13,648 bases of DNA. Source: Candidatus Zixiibacteriota bacterium. Lineage in GTDB: Bacteria > Zixibacteria > MSB-5A5 > SM1-73. The translations under genes and the position numbers were made by a program. The DNA is taken from positions 1 through 13,648 of the forward strand of contig JALHUP010000204.1 in the NCBI GenBank assembly GCA_022866585.1, given 5' to 3'. The notes below the pieces were generated by a model that saw nothing but the letters and a program-made list of their open reading frames with translations, was not told the DNA's origin and did no database searches. Positions 6,213-12,513 of this stretch are shown here, piece by piece (position 1 is the first letter of the stretch; the number at the start of each line of letters is the position of its first letter).

Positions 6213-6619
6213 CTTCTCTCCTAAGATTATGGAAGCACAAAATTGCTTACTTAATTACAAGTCAATTTAAATATGATTTAAAATTTGTCAACAAGCAAAA
6301 CCTCTAATTTCTGGAATTAGAATTCAATAAAGGATATTGGGACTCATTAAATAAAAGGAAGCTTGGCTGTTAGAAAATCTTTCTCTCAAATTGTCTTCCC
6401 AGCAAAACCCAATTGGTATTGTCTCGTTTTTTAAAAAATCTAACCAGAAACAACATTGATGAGGGGCGATAAGATGGGGGATTTTGCCTATAGTTTTATC
6501 TTTTTTCCTTCTAAAACTGGAATAATCGAACTCTTTTGTTTTGTGGGGAGCTTTGGTTAACTATCAATATTTTAACAGCTTACCAAACCTAAAAGGGTGG
6601 TCAAAGATATTTTTGGGTG
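6213..6619. other. Divergent intergenic region, AT-rich
   Basis: About 400 bases without a gene lie between the radical SAM start and the pseudopilin promoter. A small hairpin TCTAATT...AATTAGA is at 6303-6321. An imperfect dyad, TTTGGTTAACTAT...TTACCAAA, lies at about 6552-6588, 30-70 bases upstream of the sigma-54 promoter. That is a plausible distance for activator or bending-protein binding. No recognisable RNA gene is seen. Confidence 0.45.
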
Positions 6620-6635
6620 TGGCATTCTTTTTGCA
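6620..6635 (+). promoter_or_regulatory. Sigma-54 (-24/-12) promoter of the pseudopilin operon
   Basis: TGGCAT-TCTTT-TTGCA matches the sigma-54 consensus TGGCAC-N5-TTGCA with one change. GG (6621-6622) and GC (6633-6634) are ten bases apart, as required. Transcription would start near 6646, upstream of the ATG at 6683. Known: type IV pilin genes in several bacteria use sigma-54 with PilR-type activators; that link here is inference. Confidence 0.78.
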
Positions 6636-6682
6636 ACTTTCTCCAAGCGGTAGCAAAAAAAACTAAAGACGGAGACCTAAAC

Positions 6683-7066
6683 ATGTTAAGAAAAATAAGA
6701 CGATTCCTTCTCGTGATTCATCCCAGGGGAAGTAAAGGACTCAGCATGATAGAAGTGCTGGTGAGCATGATCATATTTGCAACCGGGCTTTTGATGTTGG
6801 CTCCCTTAATCATAACCTCCCTAAGGGGAAACGAATGGGCGGATATGACCACCAAAGCCGCTCATAATATTCACGCAAAAATCGAGGGAATAAAAAATAC
6901 TCATGATTGGACTTCGGGTCAGGATAATCTTCAGGGAATGACCAGAGCTTGGACCGTAGAGGATTATGGATCATTTTTGAAGAAGATAGTGGTGAAGATG
7001 ACCTGGTTGGATAAGGATAGCACTCTGCACCGCGATAGCATCATGACTTATGAGTCTTTTAACTAA
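6683..7066 (+). CDS. PilV-like minor pseudopilin
   Basis: This 127-residue protein has a prepilin leader. Basic residues are followed by RGSK-G19, the cleavage point, and then LSMIEVLVSMIIFATGLLMLAPLIITS, a hydrophobic helix with glutamate at +5 (E24). It resembles the PilV/GspI group of minor pseudopilins. The frame extends upstream to 6617, but that codon lies in the sigma-54 promoter. The ATG at 6683 has GGAG eight bases before it and is the chosen start. The mature protein would be about 108 residues, inserted in the inner membrane and assembled at the pilus or pseudopilus tip. First gene of the operon, 27 bp before the first pilW-like gene. Confidence 0.85.
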   Translation: MLRKIRRFLLVIHPRGSKGLSMIEVLVSMIIFATGLLMLAPLIITSLRGNEWADMTTKAAHNIHAKIEGIKNTHDWTSGQDNLQGMTRAWTVEDYGSFLKKIVVKMTWLDKDSTLHRDSIMTYESFN

Positions 7067-7093
7067 AAAGTTGACTCGAATAAGGATGTTAGA

Positions 7094-7909
7094 ATGAAAA
7101 ACTTCTGCCATAAGAATCAAAGGGGAATGACTCTGGTTGAACTATTGGTGGCTTTGGTAATATCTGGGGTAATCGTCTCGGCAGGCTATGGCATCTATTT
7201 GGCTCAACATGAAGGTTGGATCATTCAGGAACAGGTCACCAATATGCAGCAGAATGCTCGCGTCTCTATGCAGGAATTGGAGAGCAAAATCAGAATGGCG
7301 GGATACGGTCTGCCTGGGGGAATAGACCCTATATATGCCAAAAACACTAATCCGGACACCATAACCGTTGTATTCCAAAACGAAATCAACTGCGAAGCCA
7401 CCATCGAACAGGCCATGCCCCAGCCCAGCGCCGAGCTGAGCTGCGATGGGCACGATGTCAGCTGTTTTAAGGACAATACCTGGGCCTACATCTATGATCC
7501 TTCTGCGGACACGGGAGAATTTTTCTATATAACCCAGGTCCAGACTTCATCCAGTCACATTCAACACACCACTATGGACCTCTCCAGATGCTATCCGGTT
7601 GGAAGCATTGTAATGTTTGTGGACAGGTATAAATTCTACATAGATAGAACCGATACCAACCATCCCAATTTAGTGCGCCTGGGGGTAGGCGAAACGCCAC
7701 AAGTTTATGCTGAGGACGTCGAGGATCTACAATTCAGATACGGCTTAGCCAACGGGGTCTTTCTTGACGTTCCGCCTGCCGCATCAGTAATAAGAGAAGT
7801 GCTCATAAGCCTTACCGCCAGAACCGAAAGGAAGGATTTGCAATTTTCGGGAAAATATCGTCGGAGAACTTTGGCTTCGGACGTAAAGGTGAGGAACTTA
7901 GGATTATAA
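7094..7909 (+). CDS. PilW-like minor pseudopilin, copy 1
   Basis: This 271-residue protein has a short prepilin leader (MKNFCHKNQRG), cleavage after G11, MTLVELLVALVISG with glutamate at +5 (E16), and a long C-terminal domain. It fits the PilW (COG4966) group. The motif GEFFYITQVQTSSSHIQ and the closing part VIREVLISLTARTERKD are typical of that family's beta-rich domain. Cysteines in the soluble part could form disulfides outside the membrane. AAGGA stands seven bases before the ATG. The copy 2 protein is about 90% identical. Inferred role: assembly or tip complex of a type IV pilus or type II secretion pseudopilus, with PilV- and PilX-like partners in the same operon. Confidence 0.88.
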   Translation: MKNFCHKNQRGMTLVELLVALVISGVIVSAGYGIYLAQHEGWIIQEQVTNMQQNARVSMQELESKIRMAGYGLPGGIDPIYAKNTNPDTITVVFQNEINCEATIEQAMPQPSAELSCDGHDVSCFKDNTWAYIYDPSADTGEFFYITQVQTSSSHIQHTTMDLSRCYPVGSIVMFVDRYKFYIDRTDTNHPNLVRLGVGETPQVYAEDVEDLQFRYGLANGVFLDVPPAASVIREVLISLTARTERKDLQFSGKYRRRTLASDVKVRNLGL

Positions 7910-7999
7910 AGGTTTAAGAATCAAAATTTAGAATTTAAGATTTAAGAGTAGAGAATCAGGGGTTGAGGAAGCGAGAAACACAAATGGAAGAGGAACGAG

Positions 8000-8107
8000 A
8001 TGTCAAAGAGAATAAAAAATGCGCAGAAAGTCCCCTTACTTGTCTTTTACTCTTTGCTTTTGATGTGGAACGTGATCGCGATTACGGCAGTTATGACACC
8101 CACCACA
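8000..8107 (+). pseudogene. Degenerate 5' remnant of a pilX-like gene
   Basis: Thirty-six codons starting MSKRIKNAQKVPLLVF align without gaps to the start of the intact pilX-like gene at 9015 (MLKRLKNEQGFTLLIF); 22 residues are identical. The prepilin cleavage glycine has become lysine, so the remnant could not be processed. It kept a ribosome site (AGAGGA, five bases before the ATG). It has no stop before the next gene: its frame runs straight into the second pilW gene, creating a possible 312-residue fusion with a 41-residue N-terminal extension. Confidence 0.82.
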
Positions 8108-8122
8108 TATAAGAAGATTAAA

Positions 8123-8938
8123 ATGAAAAACCCCAATCACAAAAACCAAAGGGGAATGACTCTGGTTGAGCTTTTGGTGGCTTTGGTAATAAGCTCAATG
8201 ATTGCCTCAGCCGGCTATGGCATTTATTTGGCTCAACATGAAGGTTGGATCATTCAGGAACAGGTCACCAATATGCAGCAGAATGCTCGCGTGGCTATGC
8301 ACGAATTGGAGAGCAGAATCAGAATGGCGGGATATGGTCTGCGCGGGGGAATAGACCCCATATATGCCAAAAACACTAATCCGGACACCATAACCGTTAT
8401 ATTTCAAAACGAAATCAACTGCGAAGCCACCATCGAGCATGCCATGCCCCAGCCCAGCTCTGAGTTGAGATGCGATGGGTGGGATATCAGCTGTTTTAAG
8501 GAAAATACCTGGGCCTACATCTATGATCCTTCTGCTGACACGGGAGAATTTTTCTATATAACCCAGGTCCAGACCTCATCCAGTCACATTCAGCACAACA
8601 CCATGGATCTCTCCAGGTGCTATCCGGTTGGAAGCTTTGTGATGTTTGTGGACATGTATAAATTCTACATAGATAAAAGCGACACCAACCATCCCAACTT
8701 AATGCGCCTGGGGGTGGGCGAAACGCCACAAGTTTATGCTGAGGACATCGAGGATCTACAATTCAGATATGGCTTAGCCAATGGAGTCTTTCTTGACGTT
8801 CCGCCTGCGGCATTAGTGATAAGAGAAGTGCTCATAAGCCTTAGCGCCAGAACCGAAAGAAAGGATTTGCAATTCACGGGAAAATATCGCCGGAGAGCTT
8901 TGACTTCGGATGTGAAAGTAAGAAACTTAGGTCTCTAA
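8123..8938 (+). CDS. PilW-like minor pseudopilin, copy 2
   Basis: This protein has 271 residues from the ATG at 8123, the same length as copy 1, with about 28 substitutions. The leader MKNPNHKNQRG, cleavage glycine and E16 are preserved. Many changes are conservative, but H-to-W at residue 120, P-to-R, and R-to-M in the soluble part alter character. The open frame extends upstream to 8000 through a pilX remnant that has the better ribosome site; only AGAAG precedes 8123. I prefer 8123 because it matches the copy 1 start and gives a normal prepilin leader. Starting at 8000 would bury the leader behind an extra hydrophobic stretch. Some translational coupling from 8000 is possible. Confidence 0.85.
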   Translation: MKNPNHKNQRGMTLVELLVALVISSMIASAGYGIYLAQHEGWIIQEQVTNMQQNARVAMHELESRIRMAGYGLRGGIDPIYAKNTNPDTITVIFQNEINCEATIEHAMPQPSSELRCDGWDISCFKENTWAYIYDPSADTGEFFYITQVQTSSSHIQHNTMDLSRCYPVGSFVMFVDMYKFYIDKSDTNHPNLMRLGVGETPQVYAEDIEDLQFRYGLANGVFLDVPPAALVIREVLISLSARTERKDLQFTGKYRRRALTSDVKVRNLGL

Positions 8939-9014
8939 AGATTTAAGATTCAAAATTTAAGAAAACCGAGTTGCGATTTAAGTAAACGAAAAACATAAAA
9001 GAAAAGGAGCGAAA

Positions 9015-10652
9015 ATGTTGAAGAGATTGAAAAACGAGCAGGGTTTCACTTTGCTCATCTTCCTGTCATTGCTTTTGATGCTCACCATGATCGGCATTGC
9101 GGCGGTGATGACCTCCACCACGGATGTCGACATTGCGGGAAACGATCTTAAAAGCATCAGTGCCTTATATGCCGCCGAGGCGGGCGTGGAGAAGGCCGTA
9201 TCAGAGATCAGAACCAGCTACACCACCACAGCTCTACCCCCCAATCCTTTGCCCAGCGGCACTCTTTATCTGGGTAACTTGACTGCTACCTATAACACAG
9301 TTGACAATGGTCCAGCTGCACAAAAACTGTTGACCGCCGGAGCATACAGAGGATTATACGCTTTGGTCAAAAGCTTCACCATAACCGCGGATGCCACCGA
9401 TCTGGGAAGCGGTGCCAAAACCAGAATCATCCAGGAAGTTGAAGACGCCTTGATTCCGCTTTTCCAGTTTGCGGTTTTCTATGAGTCGGACTTAGAGATA
9501 TATCCTGGACCCGATATGACTCTGGGGGGAAGGGTTCATAGCAATAGAGATATGTATTTGGGAACCCATGCTACGCTTACCGTTGACTCTTATACCACAG
9601 CGGCAGGAAACATTTACTATGGCAGAAAGCCCGGCTCAGGTCAGAGTCTCGGAACAGAGGGGAACATTATGATAAAGGACCGGGGCGGAGTTTACCAAAA
9701 TATGAAAAATGGGGATGGAACCTATCTTGATTGTACCGATCCGGAGTGGGTTTCCGAATCATTAACCCGATGGGGGGGAGAGGTGGAGGATCATTCTCAT
9801 GGAATCACTGAATTGGATCTTCCGGTGGTCACCTCTGGTGACCCTATCGATCTGATTAAACGAGGTACCGATAATCCGTCCAGCTTTGAATACGATGCGG
9901 GCTTAAAGATTGTGGATGGGGTAGCCTGGTTTAGAACCAGCTCTGATACCTGGACCGATGTGACCGCCAGCCTCACCGGGGATTCGACCCTGACCACCAA
10001 GAGCTTCTATAACGCCAGAGAAGGGAAAACGGTCACCTGCTATGACATAAATATTGGCAAACTTAATAACAGTGCCTATTTCCCATCAAATGGAATAATT
10101 TATGCCTCAAGAGCTAAGGTGACGGGAACCGAACAAGCCATCAGGTTGGTGAATGGAGCCACATTGAAGACCGCTTTAACGGTGGCTACTGAAAATCCTT
10201 TATACACGAAGGGAGACTACAATTCGGTCAGCAAAAAACCAGCCGCTCTTTTCACCGATGCTTTGAACATCTTGTCCAACAACTGGAGCGATTCCAAAAG
10301 CAGTCAAAGCTTAAGTAACAGAGTTGCCTCAAATACCACGGTAAATGCCGCCTTTATGACCGGCAACACTAATTCTGAAAATAATCACTATAGTGGAGGC
10401 TTGGAGAATCTGCCTCGTTTCTTAGAGGGATGGAGTGGCAAAACCTTTACTTATAAGGGTTCGATGGTGGACTTATGGTTCAGCGTGCAAGCCACTGGCA
10501 TTTGGCAGTATGGAAGCCCTGTGTATGAAGCTCCGGATCGTGCTTGGACTTTTGATATGGACTTCTTGGATCCAACCAAATTGCCACCGGGCACTCCCAT
10601 GGTCAATACCGTGCTGAAGGTAAGCTGGCTCCAAAAAATTGTGAGCAATTAA
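9015..10652 (+). CDS. PilX-like large minor pseudopilin
   Basis: This 545-residue protein has the prepilin-type N-terminus of the PilX_N family: MLKRLKNEQG, then FTLLIFLSLLLMLTMIGIAAVMTSTT, with isoleucine instead of glutamate at +5 as in GspK-like tip subunits. ALYAAEAGVEKAV follows, the typical segment after the helix. The long C-terminal part is rich in T, S, G and N, with motifs such as LGGRVHSNRDMYLG and TAAGNIYYGRKPG, and looks like a beta-rich exported domain. AAGGAG lies five bases before the ATG. It is the last gene of the operon. Its size is larger than classical PilX, as in the long PilX-domain proteins of many environmental bacteria. Likely a tip or adhesion component; the ligand is unknown. 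Confidence 0.85.
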   Translation: MLKRLKNEQGFTLLIFLSLLLMLTMIGIAAVMTSTTDVDIAGNDLKSISALYAAEAGVEKAVSEIRTSYTTTALPPNPLPSGTLYLGNLTATYNTVDNGPAAQKLLTAGAYRGLYALVKSFTITADATDLGSGAKTRIIQEVEDALIPLFQFAVFYESDLEIYPGPDMTLGGRVHSNRDMYLGTHATLTVDSYTTAAGNIYYGRKPGSGQSLGTEGNIMIKDRGGVYQNMKNGDGTYLDCTDPEWVSESLTRWGGEVEDHSHGITELDLPVVTSGDPIDLIKRGTDNPSSFEYDAGLKIVDGVAWFRTSSDTWTDVTASLTGDSTLTTKSFYNAREGKTVTCYDINIGKLNNSAYFPSNGIIYASRAKVTGTEQAIRLVNGATLKTALTVATENPLYTKGDYNSVSKKPAALFTDALNILSNNWSDSKSSQSLSNRVASNTTVNAAFMTGNTNSENNHYSGGLENLPRFLEGWSGKTFTYKGSMVDLWFSVQATGIWQYGSPVYEAPDRAWTFDMDFLDPTKLPPGTPMVNTVLKVSWLQKIVSN

Positions 10653-10677
10653 AAACATTAAGTGTTTGAAAGGAAAT

Positions 10678-10708
10678 GATTGGGGAGGGGTTGAACCCCT
10701 CCCCAATC
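10678..10708. repeat. Perfect palindrome after the pilX-like gene
   Basis: GATTGGGGAGGGGTT and its exact complement are separated by one base (15-bp arms), 25 bases after the pilX stop codon. The core AGGGGTT-AACCCCT resembles the two hairpins inserted in the MFS gene. It is followed by AAAAG rather than T residues, so it is more likely a repeat element or an mRNA 3' stabiliser than the terminator. Confidence 0.75.
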
Positions 10709-10735
10709 AAAAGTGCACATTTGAATAATAAGAAG

Positions 10736-10822
10736 TCCATCCTTTTTGACCTGCTTGCCCTCTTTCCAGCCAGCCCCGTGCTTCGGGCCTGAGTTCTCAG
10801 GGTCGAAGACCAAAGGTATGGA
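10736..10822 (+). ncRNA. Candidate structured RNA before a terminator
   Basis: TCCATCCTTT (10736-10745) can pair with AAAGG-T-ATGGA (10812-10822, one bulged T). This closes a region that holds three short hairpins: CCCG-TGCTT-CGGG (10775-10787), CCTGA-GTTC-TCAGG (10788-10801) and GGTC-GAA-GACC (10801-10811). An alternative pairing, GACCTG (10749-10754) with CAGGGTC, competes with the last two. A strong terminator follows after eight bases. I do not recognise an Rfam family. It could be a small RNA, the folded 3' trailer of the pilus mRNA, or a regulatory switch acting on that terminator. Confidence 0.4.
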
Positions 10823-10829
10823 AAGATAA

Positions 10830-10861
10830 ACAGGGGATACTCAAGTATCCTCTGTTTTTTT
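10830..10861 (+). terminator. Strong intrinsic terminator
   Basis: An 11-bp stem, ACAGGGGATAC with GTATCCTCTGT (one G-T pair), closes a TCAA loop and is followed by seven T residues. It lies about 180 bases after the pilX stop and probably ends the sigma-54 operon transcript. Confidence 0.88.
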
Positions 10862-10865
10862 ATTT

Positions 10866-11175
10866 TCTATCTGTGCGGAACCAAGTTAGAGAAACTATTA
10901 AACAGATAAGGATGCGTCCAAAGTCATGAGTATGGAAAAGCTATTAACCGGGTAGTTAACATGAAGGGGTAGAAGAAATTGGATCGTATAAGATAAGCAT
11001 TTTTATACTTTTTGGTTTATGAATCTGGGGACGATAGCGTAGCCAAGCCTTCACGGCTTGGCGGACAAGCCATAAAGGCTTGCCTACGCGGAACTTAAGG
11101 AAAAAGAGCTTGCTTGTAACAGAGGATAGCTTAGTTATACCGCATCAGTGGACGCAAACAACAGCTAATCAAAAC
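10866..11175. other. Intergenic region with a branched repeat
   Basis: There is no gene in about 310 bases. Its main feature is a Y-shaped repeat at 11037-11089: GCGTAG pairs with CTACGC (11084-11089) and encloses two hairpins, CCAAGCC-TTCAC-GGCTTGG (11043-11061) and CAAGCC-ATAAA-GGCTTG (11066-11082). This looks like a dispersed extragenic palindrome. The rest is AT-rich without recognisable signals. Confidence 0.65.
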
Positions 11176-11203
11176 TTGACATTGGTATAACTTTGGTTAT
11201 TTT
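11133..11203 (+). promoter_or_regulatory. Promoter and possible operator of the zinc-finger/DUF2250 gene
   Basis: TTGACA (11176-11181) and TATTTT (11198-11203) with a 16-base spacer lie about 20 bases before the start codon. A 9-bp inverted repeat, AGTTATACC (11133-11141) and GGTATAACT (11184-11192), has its right half inside the promoter spacer, where a bound protein would block RNA polymerase. The gene product has a winged-helix-like domain, so autoregulation is conceivable; this is inference. Confidence 0.5.
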
Positions 11204-11223
11204 ATTATTAAAAAGGACGAAAT

Positions 11224-11757
11224 GTGCCAATGTCAATTCATGGAATGAGAGTAAAAGAAGGTTATACTAAAGCCAAGTGTTGTTCTCCGGAGCCTGATGA
11301 TTCGATTACCGGATACACCAGCTATGACAACATGATCGTGGTGCACAAAACTTTGTGTGAAAATCTTAAAAAGGTCGAAGCTAAAAGACTCTTCTCTTTG
11401 TCCTGGGATAAAATATCAGAAAACGAAGAGAGCAAACCTGACTCCGATTATTCTCAATTGGACGGAATTGACTTTCGGATTCTTGGACATCATCAGGTGA
11501 TGGGAGTGGATTACGCTTGGGTGGTAGCCGAGAAGTTGAACCTTGAACCTCAGCTGGTATTCGAGCGTCATAAAAAACTAAAAGACCTAAAACTTTTGGA
11601 AAGGGTGCAAAAGGTGATGATTCAATATCGAAAGAACATCGTGGACCACAAATGGATCAAACATCGTAACCATACTTACTATCGAATCACCCCAAAAGGA
11701 GAAAAATATTTGAATTTCTTTATTGGGGATAAGAATAGAAATTCAGGGATCGGATAG
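11224..11757 (+). CDS. RelA/SpoT-type CC zinc-finger plus DUF2250-like protein
   Basis: This 177-residue protein appears to be a two-domain fusion. Residues 15-62 (KAKCCSPEPDDSITGYTSYDNM...VVHKTLCENL) match the CC/zinc-finger domain near the C-terminus of RelA/SpoT: a CC pair (C19, C20), the D-SITGY segment, H41 and C45 in the spacing CC-x20-H-x3-C. No (p)ppGpp synthetase or hydrolase domain is present. After a linker rich in S, D and E, residues 78-165 resemble DUF2250, a winged-helix-like domain known mainly from archaea (LLERVQKVM...IKHRNHTYYRITPKGEKYL). GTG at 11224 has GGA six bases upstream; ATG at 11230 is an alternative. It has its own promoter and no operon partner. A DNA- or RNA-binding sensor is likely; a stringent-response link is speculative. 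Confidence 0.72.
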   Translation: MPMSIHGMRVKEGYTKAKCCSPEPDDSITGYTSYDNMIVVHKTLCENLKKVEAKRLFSLSWDKISENEESKPDSDYSQLDGIDFRILGHHQVMGVDYAWVVAEKLNLEPQLVFERHKKLKDLKLLERVQKVMIQYRKNIVDHKWIKHRNHTYYRITPKGEKYLNFFIGDKNRNSGIG

Positions 11758-11797
11758 AATCGAAATCAGGATCACAAGAGAGTGTGCAGGAATTATC

Positions 11798-11904
11798 GAA
11801 CTCACCCTATATCCCTCTCTTAGAAAGAGAGGGACTTATGCCCCTTCTCTTTTTAAGTCGAAGATCCCACCAAAGGCGGGGAGAAGGAGTCAGGGAATGA
11901 GTTC
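11798..11904. repeat. 107-bp palindromic element with terminal inverted repeats
   Basis: GAACTCACCCT on the left and AGGGAATGAGTTC on the right are inverted ends. Inside lie the hairpin TCCCTCTCTT...AAGAGAGGGA (11812-11833) and a second, imperfect one from CCCCTTCTC to GAGAAGGAG that includes CCCACC-AAA-GGCGGG (11866-11880). The left part matches 3811-3856 almost base for base. It is too small to code for a transposase, so it would be non-autonomous. Confidence 0.75.
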
Positions 11905-11957
11905 AAGATGACCTGTCTTGTGAAATGATGGAAATGGCATGAAGGAGAATACGTATT

Positions 11958-12323
11958 GTGGGGTTTTTTAAAAGTTTATTCAATAGACCGCCGAAACCTG
12001 GGGAGCCTCGCCCCGTAACGGATGAGTCTTTCGAGCCAGAGGTCATGGCATCTGATATTCCCTCTGTGGTTAATTTCTGGTCTCCTCAATGTTCTCACTG
12101 TCAGGTTATGGCAGGACTTTTGAATGAAATCGGTCCGGATTATGCGGGGCGGGTGAATATCTTTAAGTTGAACGTGCTTCAGAACCCAGGGACTACAGCT
12201 CTATACCAAGTGCAGGGCACCCCCACGCTTATCTTGTTCCGCAAGGGAAGAGCCGTGGATCGGATCGTGGGGCTTTTGCCTCTGAACCCTTTGAGACAGA
12301 AACTGGACGGTCTTGCCGGATAA
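11958..12323 (+). CDS. Thioredoxin-fold protein with CSHC site
   Basis: This 121-residue protein has a short basic N-terminus (MGFFKSLFNRPPKPGEPRPV), then a thioredoxin domain: VVNFWSPQCSHCQVM with the redox pair C45/C48, and GTPTLILF with the cis-proline P89. The S-H dipeptide between the cysteines differs from the usual GP of thioredoxin and suggests a more oxidising potential, or an accessory role. The start is a GTG, chosen because AAGGAGA lies about ten bases before it and the frame has no nearer ATG. No signal peptide is clear, so it is likely cytosolic, perhaps loosely membrane-bound by the basic end. Neighbours are a repeat element upstream and corA 190 bp downstream; no operon partner is evident. 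Confidence 0.87.
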   Translation: MGFFKSLFNRPPKPGEPRPVTDESFEPEVMASDIPSVVNFWSPQCSHCQVMAGLLNEIGPDYAGRVNIFKLNVLQNPGTTALYQVQGTPTLILFRKGRAVDRIVGLLPLNPLRQKLDGLAG

Positions 12324-12336
12324 AAGCCCTCAGGTT

Positions 12337-12440
12337 GGTAACGGACACCTTCCAAGCGAATCTTCGATGTCCGTCACCATATGAAGATTAGGACAATTCA
12401 AGGCGTGAAATTTCGTCACGGAGAAGGTCTCCGTGACGAA
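12337..12440. repeat. Two related hairpins between trx-like gene and corA
   Basis: The first pairs GGTAACGGACA (12337-12347) with TGTCCGTCACC (12368-12378), one mismatch, 20-base loop. The second is perfect: TTCGTCACGGAGA, loop AGG, and its complement (12412-12440). Both use CGTCAC/GTGACG-like arms. No T-run follows, so they look like extragenic repeats, though the first could hinder transcription of the thioredoxin mRNA. Confidence 0.65.
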
Positions 12441-12513
12441 CAAGACTAAATCCTAATGCCAAAGCATCTGAAAATGTTATCTGCCATATTACTTTGGAGG
12501 GAGGTGAATTATA

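Larger units (their letters stand above)
7076..9122 (+). repeat. Tandem duplication of a pilW-pilX segment
   Basis: Unit 1 runs from about 7080 (just before the first pilW ATG) through the intergenic AT-rich stretch to about 8107. Unit 2 runs from about 8108 to 9122 and on into the intact pilX. The two pilW genes have the same length (816 bp), the spacers share TTTAAGA-TCAAAATTTA, and the pilX starts align without gaps for 36 codons. Unit 1 lost the rest of its pilX. Boundaries are estimated by eye. Confidence 0.85.

Noticed and set aside
6617..6682. Upstream extension of the PilV-like reading frame
   Set aside because: The first codon lies next to the -24 element of the sigma-54 promoter and upstream of the expected transcript start. 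The ATG at 6683 has a good ribosome site and gives a normal prepilin leader.
7142..7476. Antisense open frames over pilW copy 1 (and 8207-8440 over copy 2)
   Set aside because: They mirror the same duplicated sequence in a shadow frame and have no ribosome site; the sense frame carries clear prepilin features.
10678..10708. Intrinsic terminator of the pilX operon
   Set aside because: The palindrome is followed by AAAAG, not a T-run. The hairpin at 10830 with seven T residues is the better terminator.
10736..10822. Class I cyclic-di-GMP riboswitch or SRP RNA
   Set aside because: The conserved GEMM core and receptor motifs are not seen, and neither is the GGAA/AGCAG SRP loop. The element was kept only as an unassigned structured candidate.
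11723..11911. Short plus-strand frame after the zinc-finger/DUF2250 gene
   Set aside because: It starts inside the preceding gene and runs through the palindromic repeat element. Its product is repeat translation without family features.
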